This document shows positions 17,003-23,715 of a stretch of DNA of 41,024 nucleotides, piece after piece. The notes beneath the pieces are model-generated. The model ran no database searches. It saw only the letters and a list, made by a program, of their open reading frames with translations, and was not told where the DNA came from. How positions within the stretch are numbered: position 1 is the first letter of the stretch; each line of letters begins with the position of its first letter. The translations under genes and the position numbers were made by a program. Source of the DNA: an uncultured Blautia sp. (GTDB lineage Bacteria > Bacillota > Clostridia > Lachnospirales > Lachnospiraceae); assembly GCA_902476765.1 (NCBI GenBank), contig CABSEJ010000011.1, positions 1 to 41,024 on the forward strand. The letters run 5' to 3'.

Positions 17003-18217
17003 CTACTGATGATAGGTTGACAGGAAATCTCCCAGTTTATTGGTGGCCTTCTTCAGCGTCTCCACATTAGGAAGATATACAATACGGAAGTGGTCCGGCT
17101 CATTCCAGTTAAATCCTCTTCCATGAGTCACCAGAACCTTCTTTTCTTTGAGAAAATCCAGTGCGAATTTCTCATCGTCAAAGATATTGAATTTCTTTAC
17201 ATCTATTTTCGGGAATATATAAAAGGCAGCTTTAGGCTTCACCGCAGTAAGTCCCGGTATATCATTTAACGCTTTGAAAATATACTCTCTCTGCTCGTAG
17301 ATTCTGCCCCCCGGCACCAGATATTCCTGCACACTCTGGTAACCCCCCAGCGCAGTCTGGACAATGGCCTGAGCCGGCACATTAGAACAAAGTCTCATAT
17401 TGGAAAGCATATTCAGGCCCTCAATATAACCTTTGGCCTTCTCCTTAGCTCCGCTCAGCACCATCCATCCGCAGCGGAAGCCTGCCACCATATGGGATTT
17501 GGACAAACCGTTTAAAGTGATACAAAACAAATCCGGTGCCAGGGAGGCAATAGAGGTATGCTGGATTCCGTCCATTACCAGCCTGTCGTAGATTTCATCT
17601 GAGAAAATCATCAGCTCATGCTCTCTGGCCACCTCAACAATCTGCTCCAGCACCTCTTTGGGATACACAGCTCCTGTGGGGTTGTTGGGGTTAATCAGTA
17701 CAATAGCCTTTGTCCTGTCTGTAACCTTGCTCTTTATATCCTCAATGTCCGGATACCACTCAGACTGCTCGTCGCAGATGTAATGCACCGGTTTTCCTCC
17801 TGCCAGTGACACACATCCCGTCCACAGAGGGTAATCAGGAGATGGCACCAGAATTTCATCCCCGCTGTCCAGAAGTCCCTGAGTCAGCATGTTAATCAGC
17901 TCGCTGACACCGTTGCCGGTATAAATATCGTTAATGGTCACATTGGGAATGTGTTTCAGCTGACAATACTGCATGATAGCCTTTCTTGCGGAAAAAATCC
18001 CTTTGGAATCCGAATACCCCTGGGTATCTCTCAGCGTATAAATCATATCCAGAATCACTTCCTCCGGAGCTGAGAATCCAAAAGGCGCCGGATTTCCAAT
18101 ATTCAGCTTCAGCACATCTATACCGCTTTCCTGCATACGGTTTGCCTCATCTAAAACAGGCCCCCGCACATCGTAGCATACATTATTCAATTTTGAAGAT
18201 TTATCAAAAGTTCTCAT
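17003..18217 (-). CDS. PLP-dependent aminotransferase, AlaA/AlaT type
   Basis: A 404-residue fold-type I (class I/II) aminotransferase. The PLP lysine lies in LNGLSKSHMVAGFRCGWM and the substrate/PLP segments are NPNNPTGAVY and DEIYDRLVMDG. The N-terminus MRTFDKSSKLNNVCYDVRGP and the LNIGNPAPFGFSAP motif match glutamate-pyruvate aminotransferases of the AlaA group, which make alanine. An aromatic or branched-chain substrate cannot be ruled out. The start at 18217 has AAGGGG upstream and a 17-base-spaced promoter. The MATE gene follows in the same direction. Confidence 0.88.
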   Translation of the reverse strand: MRTFDKSSKLNNVCYDVRGPVLDEANRMQESGIDVLKLNIGNPAPFGFSAPEEVILDMIYTLRDTQGYSDSKGIFSARKAIMQYCQLKHIPNVTINDIYTGNGVSELINMLTQGLLDSGDEILVPSPDYPLWTGCVSLAGGKPVHYICDEQSEWYPDIEDIKSKVTDRTKAIVLINPNNPTGAVYPKEVLEQIVEVAREHELMIFSDEIYDRLVMDGIQHTSIASLAPDLFCITLNGLSKSHMVAGFRCGWMVLSGAKEKAKGYIEGLNMLSNMRLCSNVPAQAIVQTALGGYQSVQEYLVPGGRIYEQREYIFKALNDIPGLTAVKPKAAFYIFPKIDVKKFNIFDDEKFALDFLKEKKVLVTHGRGFNWNEPDHFRIVYLPNVETLKKATNKLGDFLSTYHQ

Positions 18218-18259
18218 TCTGCCTCGTTCCCCTTCCCTATTTAAAAGTATTAACTATAG

Positions 18260-18288
18260 ATTTTATCACTTTAATTTATGGAATTCAA
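18260..18288 (-). promoter_or_regulatory. Promoter of the aminotransferase gene
   Basis: On the minus strand TTGAAT (18283-18288) and TAAAAT (18260-18265) are spaced by 17 bases, 43 bases upstream of the ATG. Confidence 0.6.
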
Positions 18289-18318
18289 TCTTTTCTCTAT
18301 GAATTTTTGAAGTATCTA

Positions 18319-18449
18319 TAACAGTTCAGCCTAGGTCTGCGCACTTGCTGCGCTGACCGTAAGAACATGATTCAGGAGGCAAAATCCCATCGCCGTAGGC
18401 GATTTTGCATGGATTTTGCCTGTAACGGTTCAGCAAGGCTGAACTGTTA
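18319..18449. repeat. Cruciform-like multi-hairpin intergenic element
   Basis: The outer arms AACAGTTCAGCC and GGCTGAACTGTT (18320-18331 and 18437-18448) enclose two further hairpins. One pairs GGTC-GCGCA type arms around GCAAG. The other pairs GGCAAAATCC with GGATTTTGCC and has an inner TCGCC/GGCGA. The motif AAGTATC..TAAC..TTCAGCC recurs as a direct repeat at both edges (18310 and 18450). No ORF of interest lies here. It looks like a short interspersed palindromic element; only one copy is in the window. Confidence 0.65.
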
Positions 18450-18555
18450 CAAGTATCCGTAACCATTCAGCCATGCCATCCACAATTTGACAGATTTCTC
18501 CATATCGGCTAATGAAACATTGCTGATTGTTAAATTATTCATGTAAGGTGTCCGC

Positions 18556-18709
18556 CCTATAGAATAAAAAGGAATCCTGCTTTGCAGGATTCTCCGCCTG
18601 GGTTTGGTCGCTTTAGCGACATAACTCCTCTCCAACCCAGTGTGCTCCTGCCCGAAGGGCTTTTTGATTCTATAGGAAATTCAGAGGATTTTCCTATAGA
18701 ATCAAAAAG
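18556..18709 (-). repeat. Structured dispersed repeat, copy 1
   Basis: A 154-base unit with three hairpins. Hairpin (a), 18572-18592, is GAATCCTGC-TTT-GCAGGATTC. Hairpin (b), 18598-18640, has outer arms CTGGGTT/AACCCAG and an inner GTCGC-TTTA-GCGAC. Hairpin (c), 18660-18709, is a perfect 20-base-pair stem containing GATTCTATAGGAAA/TTTCCTATAGAATC. The minus strand carries GGAGAGGAG two bases before ATG (18622), opening a 21-codon frame that begins MSLKRPNPGGESCKAG and stops at 18557. It sits between the surface-protein gene and the aminotransferase promoter. Copies 2 and 3 are at 30341 and 40911. Confidence 0.85.
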
Positions 18710-18736
18710 CAGAGAACTGTGTGTCAGTCCTCTGCT
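18701..18736 (-). terminator. Terminator of the surface-protein operon
   Basis: On the minus strand AGCAGAGGACTG and CAGTTCTCTGCT form a 12-base-pair stem with one G-U pair around ACACA (18708-18736), followed by TTTTTGATTC. The T tract is also the edge of structured repeat copy 1. Confidence 0.8.
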
Positions 18737-18752
18737 CAGAATTTCTTACTTT

Positions 18753-21662
18753 TTATTTTTCTGTTCTCTGTCTGGTCATCCTTTGGTATCCATATACAGT
18801 CACGGCAATTCCCAGAGCCGCAACTGCTAAGGCCAGAAGCTTCATAACCGGAAGCTCATCTCCTGTTTTGGCATTGGAGGCCTTCAGGCTGGAATTTCCC
18901 AGACTGCTGCTGCCTAAACCAGAGCCGGTACCCGTTAAGCTGCTTCCGCCGCTTAAACCGGAACCGCCGGTCAGGCCGGAACCACCGGTAAGCCCGGAAC
19001 CGCCGGTGAGACCGCCGCCATTGTTATTATTGCTTCCATTGTTGCTGTCTCCATTATTATTGTCTTCATTACCGCCGCCGTCGTCTTTAAAAGCCTGGTC
19101 ATCATCTGTGGTGGCTTTTAAGGTATCCCAGTTCAGGCTTAAATATACGGGCTGTGTGCCTGTTCCCGCCGCAATATTCTCCATAACCGGTACAAAGACC
19201 TGCAGCGGAACATAACCGTCTTTTTGTGCTTCCTGAATCATTGCAAAGGTGACAATATCCGGATAGTCCGTTCCGAAATCATCTTCTGTTTTAGAACCGT
19301 CATCATTCAGCTGATAAGATTCCACCGTTACATCAACAAGTTCTCCTTTGGGATTCCCGTACTGGTCTGTAGTATAACCGGTTTTAAAGTATTTTAACTG
19401 GCTGAGATAGCCCAGCTTACCGCTTATATTCAACCCCTTCAAATCCAGGGTAAGGGAATACTTCCCGTCTTTTACCGTAAGTTTTACGGTATGGTTTATG
19501 GCATTGTCTGACATGGAAAGGGTAGTCTTGTCCACCTTCACCATACGTCCGGTTACTGAATATACACCGTCTTTCAGGTTGTTCACATCCAGTGCTTCGT
19601 CACCCTTGCCGTCATCTTCGCCAGATTGATTATCGTCTCCCGGATTCTCATCGCCTCCGGGGGTATGGCTGCCACTTCCCTCCGTATATTCTTCTGCACT
19701 TTCCCAGTCAACGAAAAGTCTTGCCACCTGTGTTCCCTGCCCTTCCCCAAGGGATTCCATAATCGGCACATAAATCTCCACATAACAATAATTTATGTTT
19801 TTACCGTCTATCTCTGCGTTTTCTTCTTCCTTGGGATTTACAGGAATGGATAATACTTTAGGATATTCCTTTCCCTCTGTATTCGGGTCATAGGAAGCAG
19901 AATCCTTATCATTGTAGCTGTCATAAACTCCTGTATAGGTTTCCAGTATGTCAGCGGCAATGGCAGTGTATTTATCTCTGTATAAATACCCGTTTGCATT
20001 TTTTTCCACCGTAGACATGTCTATTTTTTTCAAATTAGCCAGGTATCCTTCCATACCTGTCATAATTTCCAGGGAATGAAAGGTAAGCTGCAGATTCATG
20101 TTTCCGTTTTCATCCACTGCAAGAATTCCCTGTTGTTCCATTGCTCTGTTCCCCATGGAATAATCGGGATTCACTTCATGATACATGGAAACATCTACGA
20201 TATATTTCCCCTCTTCCAGCGTATCATCGGGGCTTTCCGGTTCAGGGTCCTCCGGCTCTGGATTATCCGGTTGGGGATTATCCGGTTGGGGCTGGTCCGG
20301 ATTCGGGTTCACAGGTTCTTCTCCTGCTTCCTTATAAGAAATGGTGAAGACTGTAGTGCCCGTATAATTGCCCCCTGGTGCTTTTGCCACGTCCCGGGCT
20401 AAAATCTGTATTTCACCGTGAAGAGTCTGTCCATTCACCCCTGAGCTGAGCGCCGCCACACCAGCATCCTCGCCCTGATTCACCGCTTTGGTTTCCCCAT
20501 TAAATTTCTGGATTCCGAAAGTATTGACAAAGGGCAGCTCATTCTTATTGCTGTACAGCGTTCCGGCTTCCGGAGCTTCCACAGTGATTACTCCGCTTTT
20601 CTCCTCAGAAGATACGAAAATATCATAGGAAATAATATTATCTTTATCACTGCTAAGGGTTCCCATAGAAGTGGAAGCCGGCACCGTCACTCCGTAAGAG
20701 GGCCGGGAAATTTCCTCCCGGACATTTGCAGTAATCTCCATACTGCGGTTCTCTTCCTCTGTACCTCCGCTCTGCTTAGACAGGGTATCCCAGTATATAA
20801 CTAAATCTGTAGCAACACTGAATTTTCCGTTTTCAAACCAGATTCCGGCAATCTCACCGTTCAGGTTGCTCATAGCCGGAACGTAAATTGTAGTATTGGT
20901 GTAATAGGTATGATGGAGCCCTTCCAGAGGATAGGTCACTTTTGTGACAACGTCATAGTCGCCTCTTTTTTCTGTTTCATACTCTACTCCCTCCATGGAG
21001 AGCTCTCCGGTTTTATCATTATTGAGATAATAGCCCTTTACTCCCAGTATGTACATGGGCTCCTTCTCTGTACCGGAAACCATGGTATAGGTTATTTTCA
21101 TCCGGCCGCTTTCATCTACCTCAAGAACTGCCTGGGCCGTATCTGTTTCCACAAGGCTGTGGTCTACCACCTCGCTGCGTACGGCCACGGTAATATCATA
21201 AGTTCCCGCTTCCGGAATGTCGGCAGGCACATCGGCAGGCCCTTGCTCTGTAATGTCCAATCCAAGAGCTGCAGCCACCGCCTGCTTGATGCCTTTAGAA
21301 GAATAAGTTGCGCCGGATACCGCATCAATCTCCTTGATTCCTTCTGCGTCCGTATCCTCAAGGCCCAGGAAGCTGTCCTTCATGCCTGCAGCAGCGGACT
21401 GAAGCTTGCCCTTATTTACTTCTCTTTTCCATTCATCCTGTGCGGCAAAATTCTCTCCGGTTATATCCAGATTGCTGATTTTACCCTCTGTTACCGTAAC
21501 GTCTGCAACAATATCATACTCGCCGAACTGGTCAATGTGAAAGGTGCCCTCTTTGGTGTAGGAGCCGCCTGCCGCACTTACGCTTAAAGGCTGTATGGCC
21601 AGAACTGCTGCCAAAGCTGCTGTCAGAAAACTGCCTTTCCATCTCTTTTTCCTGTTTCTCAT
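18753..21662 (-). CDS. Cell-wall-anchored FMN-binding / multi-NEAT-like surface protein
   Basis: A 969-residue secreted protein. A signal peptide ends near residue 31 (VSAA). An FMN-binding domain (about 30-135) carries DAVSGATYSSKG (113-124), the motif in which ApbE attaches FMN to Thr. NEAT-like domain 1 is at about 150-295. A beta-sandwich domain (about 307-443) also occurs in the next protein upstream. A Pro-rich linker leads to NEAT-like domains 2 (about 482-655, with a YVEIY segment) and 3 (about 692-850). A GLTGGS-repeat linker and a sortase-type end follow (NAKTGDE, hydrophobic helix, RMTRQRTEK). ATG 21662 has GGAGGAG five bases upstream. The NEAT assignment rests on the SM--A and (Y/F)VP-M patterns plus a conserved DW, so heme binding is unproven. 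It is the third gene of the operon. Confidence 0.75.
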   Translation of the reverse strand: MRNRKKRWKGSFLTAALAAVLAIQPLSVSAAGGSYTKEGTFHIDQFGEYDIVADVTVTEGKISNLDITGENFAAQDEWKREVNKGKLQSAAAGMKDSFLGLEDTDAEGIKEIDAVSGATYSSKGIKQAVAAALGLDITEQGPADVPADIPEAGTYDITVAVRSEVVDHSLVETDTAQAVLEVDESGRMKITYTMVSGTEKEPMYILGVKGYYLNNDKTGELSMEGVEYETEKRGDYDVVTKVTYPLEGLHHTYYTNTTIYVPAMSNLNGEIAGIWFENGKFSVATDLVIYWDTLSKQSGGTEEENRSMEITANVREEISRPSYGVTVPASTSMGTLSSDKDNIISYDIFVSSEEKSGVITVEAPEAGTLYSNKNELPFVNTFGIQKFNGETKAVNQGEDAGVAALSSGVNGQTLHGEIQILARDVAKAPGGNYTGTTVFTISYKEAGEEPVNPNPDQPQPDNPQPDNPEPEDPEPESPDDTLEEGKYIVDVSMYHEVNPDYSMGNRAMEQQGILAVDENGNMNLQLTFHSLEIMTGMEGYLANLKKIDMSTVEKNANGYLYRDKYTAIAADILETYTGVYDSYNDKDSASYDPNTEGKEYPKVLSIPVNPKEEENAEIDGKNINYCYVEIYVPIMESLGEGQGTQVARLFVDWESAEEYTEGSGSHTPGGDENPGDDNQSGEDDGKGDEALDVNNLKDGVYSVTGRMVKVDKTTLSMSDNAINHTVKLTVKDGKYSLTLDLKGLNISGKLGYLSQLKYFKTGYTTDQYGNPKGELVDVTVESYQLNDDGSKTEDDFGTDYPDIVTFAMIQEAQKDGYVPLQVFVPVMENIAAGTGTQPVYLSLNWDTLKATTDDDQAFKDDGGGNEDNNNGDSNNGSNNNNGGGLTGGSGLTGGSGLTGGSGLSGGSSLTGTGSGLGSSSLGNSSLKASNAKTGDELPVMKLLALAVAALGIAVTVYGYQRMTRQRTEK

Positions 21663-21711
21663 CTGCTCCTCCAACAATCTCTATTCTGTCAGAAACAATA
21701 GTCTGATGATG

Positions 21712-21753
21712 TGACAGAAATCCCCAGGACATTTCGTCTGAGGATTTCTGTCA
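21712..21753. other. Intercistronic hairpin within the surface operon
   Basis: TGACAGAAATCC and GGATTTCTGTCA form a 12-base-pair stem in the gap between the NEAT-like partner gene and the large surface-protein gene. There is no T tract, so it is more likely an mRNA stabiliser, processing site or partial attenuator than a full terminator. Confidence 0.6.
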
Positions 21754-21780
21754 TTTAAGCGCTATTTCATCTGACCGCCA

Positions 21781-22737
21781 TTATTTTGCGGCATATGTAA
21801 TGGTAAAGTTTGTTGTTCCGGTGTAGTTGCCTGCTGCGGCTGCCGCTACGTCTGCACCTTTGACTGTAATTTTACCGGACAGAGCTGTTCCTTCTGTGTC
21901 TTCACTTACTGTATTGTTGTCTAACTGATTTGTAAATGCAAGTTTATTCTCTCCATTTACCAGAGTTCCTGCTCCGGGAGCAGATACGGTAATGGTGCCG
22001 TCCAGATTTGCAGCTTTTACATCTACGTTATAGCCAATCTCCGTATCTTCTGTGGAAGAAAGAGTACCCATAGCTACAGAGCTTGGTACAGTAACACTAT
22101 ATTCCGGCTTAGATACTTTTTCCTCTACATTTGCAGTAATTTCCATGCTCTGCTCATCTGTCTCTGTATCGCCGCCTGTGGTTTCTACAGGTGTTAAATC
22201 TTTGATTTCCATAAAGAAGTTCTGGGTTGTATTCATGACCACATTCACAAAAGCTGTAGTTGCAATACCCCCTTCTGCCGCCTCATCAAGAGCTGCTTTT
22301 GGAATGGTCACGGACAGCACCTGGGTAGGAAGCACATCACCTGCATTAATCCCAAACATAGGACCGACTGTATCAAATTCCTTTTCCGGCTTTGTCTCAA
22401 TGTCGGAGACAGCATCATAAGTCGTCTCATTTATAGTGAGCTGTACATCTTTAATGGTTCCGTCTGTTCCCTGGTCAGGAAAACTTGGAACAGGATATGC
22501 CACATAGAAGTCTATGGATGCGTCATCTCCTTCAATAGTAACATCGGTCTGATGAGCAAAAATAGAGTCGCACATACTGTAACTGCCGCTTCCGTTTCCG
22601 TTCAGGAAATGGATGGTTCCTGTGTACTCTCCGTCTGCCAAATCAGCGGCACCTGCAGCAAAGGCTGTGCTGCACATCATGGTCCCCAGCATACCTGCCA
22701 TAAGAACCCCGGATAAAGCTTTTTTTGAAAATTTCAT
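21781..22737 (-). CDS. Secreted NEAT-like plus beta-sandwich protein
   Basis: A 318-residue protein with a signal peptide (residues 1-28, ending AFAA). Its N-terminal NEAT-like domain (about 32-183) has DGEYTGTIHF and a GSYSMCDSIFAHQTDVTI segment. The C-terminal beta-sandwich domain (about 196-318) starts SMEITANVEEKVSKPEYSV and ends GNYTGTTNFTITYAAK. That second domain is clearly homologous to residues 307-443 of the downstream large surface protein, so the two proteins share a module. There is no sorting signal or membrane anchor, so it is secreted or held by partners. The start follows GAAAGGAGATTTCACT. A heme-binding or scaffolding role is inferred from the NEAT-like pattern only. Confidence 0.65.
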   Translation of the reverse strand: MKFSKKALSGVLMAGMLGTMMCSTAFAAGAADLADGEYTGTIHFLNGNGSGSYSMCDSIFAHQTDVTIEGDDASIDFYVAYPVPSFPDQGTDGTIKDVQLTINETTYDAVSDIETKPEKEFDTVGPMFGINAGDVLPTQVLSVTIPKAALDEAAEGGIATTAFVNVVMNTTQNFFMEIKDLTPVETTGGDTETDEQSMEITANVEEKVSKPEYSVTVPSSVAMGTLSSTEDTEIGYNVDVKAANLDGTITVSAPGAGTLVNGENKLAFTNQLDNNTVSEDTEGTALSGKITVKGADVAAAAAGNYTGTTNFTITYAAK

Positions 22738-22798
22738 AGTGAAATCTCCTTTCTTTTATAATATTTTTATTTATGTCCAGCGCTTTTGCGCAAAAACA

Positions 22799-23278
22799 TC
22801 ACTCTTTTACTACCAGCGTACAGTTAAGCTCCGCCCCGTTTCTGGGCATCATATTTTCATCTGCCGTATAAGTAGCATACTTGACAACCAGGGGATATTC
22901 TCCTGCTGTCATCTCTTTTTCCAAAGTAATATCATACAGGGTCTGTCCCGGTTTTATCATCTTGGACTTATAAATCGTCTCCTCTGTATCCGGCAAGTAG
23001 AAGGAAATTTCAAAGTAAACCTTGTTTTCCTCCGGATTGGTCAACTCCACAGATACATCTTTGGTTCCTGCCGGAATTTGAATGGACTTGTAGCCCGGTA
23101 TCTGAATCCCTTCATCTATTCCCTGTTCCGAGGTTATCTCTTCAGGCTTGTCCTGGTCCTCTTCAAATGCCACGTCATAATTGGTCACTTCCTTAGGCCT
23201 TGTATTTAAGTAAATAAAAATACCGGCAGCAACCATCACAAGAGCCAGAATGATAATCCTTACTTTCTTCTTATTCAT
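22799..23278 (-). CDS. Small membrane-anchored extracellular protein of the surface operon
   Basis: A 159-residue protein with an N-terminal membrane helix (about 6-24) after a basic MNKKKVR. An acidic spacer leads to a beta-rich extracellular domain (about 58-158) containing GIQIPGYKSIQIPAG and a C-terminal ELNCTLVVKE. I do not recognise a named family; similar small anchored proteins accompany sortase-type surface proteins in Clostridia. It is the first gene of the three-gene operon and directly follows the promoter with dyad operators. It may act as a membrane-side docking partner for the two NEAT-like proteins, which is inference from operon position. Confidence 0.6.
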   Translation of the reverse strand: MNKKKVRIIILALVMVAAGIFIYLNTRPKEVTNYDVAFEEDQDKPEEITSEQGIDEGIQIPGYKSIQIPAGTKDVSVELTNPEENKVYFEISFYLPDTEETIYKSKMIKPGQTLYDITLEKEMTAGEYPLVVKYATYTADENMMPRNGAELNCTLVVKE

Positions 23279-23333
23279 AATTTTTCTTCTCCATTTCCAG
23301 GTTATTTTCTGAAATCATTAAATTGCCGATAAA

Positions 23334-23418
23334 TTAGTTATAGCTAACTATTTAGCCAATAAAAAGGTTAGCTTTCACTAACCAACTGAATAGTATCATG
23401 CTTTCCAAATTTTGTCAA
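23334..23418 (-). promoter_or_regulatory. Promoter of the surface operon with two dyad operators
   Basis: On the minus strand consensus TTGACA (23413-23418) and TACTAT (23390-23395) are spaced by 17 bases. Directly downstream lie two dyads: GGTTAG/CTAACC (23366-23383) preceded by CAGTT, and TAGTTA/TAACTA (23335-23350). Their position favours repression. The sequence AGTTGGTTAG resembles AGTTGGCTAA in the operator of the marR-ABC promoter. Confidence 0.7.
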
Positions 23419-23442
23419 TATGTATTAAAATAAAAAGTCAAA

Positions 23443-23514
23443 AAGAGCTGCCGCCTGAAACTGAAATCAAGAATACCTATACCTTTTATTCCCCATATCT
23501 GTTTCAGTGGGCAG
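23443..23514 (-). terminator. Probable terminator of the deacetylase-rarA transcript
   Basis: On the minus strand CTGCC-CA-CTGAAAC pairs with GTTTCAG-GC-GGCAG (23448-23514) around a loop that can fold further (GAATA/TATTC). CTCTTTTTGACTTTTT follows. It lies downstream of rarA and beyond the MITE-like element. Confidence 0.55.
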
Positions 23515-23527
23515 TTCCAAATGTAAT

Positions 23528-23694
23528 ACTAGTGTACTGGCACGTTCATTTTCAGCATAATGACGTAGAATGAATTTTCATTCTGCAAGGCGGAGGAATG
23601 AGGCGTAGCGGTGGCTACGTCCATTGACGACAACGCAGCAGATGGAAATTCCGGCAAGTCATTTGTTGAAATGTGAACGTGTCAGTACACTAGT
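23528..23694. mobile_element. MITE-like 167-base element with 21-base terminal inverted repeats
   Basis: The ends ACTAGTGTACTGGCACGTTC and the complement of GAACGTGTCAGTACACTAGT match at all but one of 20 positions. The interior has no coding potential but folds further: AGAATGA/TCATTCT, CGTAGC/GCTACG, and a subterminal ATGAC/GTCAT. It lies between the rarA stop and the putative rarA terminator. No clear target-site duplication is visible. A non-autonomous mobile palindrome is the best reading. Confidence 0.65.
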
Positions 23695-23715
23695 TATGAA
23701 GCCAGGGTTCTATAC

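Noticed and set aside
18447..18635. Minus-strand ORF reading Arg-rich sequence through repeat copy 1, with a similar ORF at 30218-30505
   Set aside because: Both run through hairpins (a) and (b) of the structured repeat in the same frame, lack an RBS and share only repeat-derived residues. They are translation artefacts of the repeat.
18940..19020. Regular 18-base repeats near the end of the surface protein gene
   Set aside because: They encode the GLTGGS linker of the protein, so they are an ordinary low-complexity coding repeat rather than a separate element.
20910..21587. Long plus-strand ORF of 225 codons antisense to the surface protein gene
   Set aside because: It lies wholly within the coding sequence of the large surface protein, shows no recognisable domain and has biased composition; it is a shadow.
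23334..23395. Fur box in the surface operon promoter
   Set aside because: The dyads have TTAGTT/GGTTAG arms and do not match the GATAATGAT-type Fur consensus; a MarR-type site fits better.
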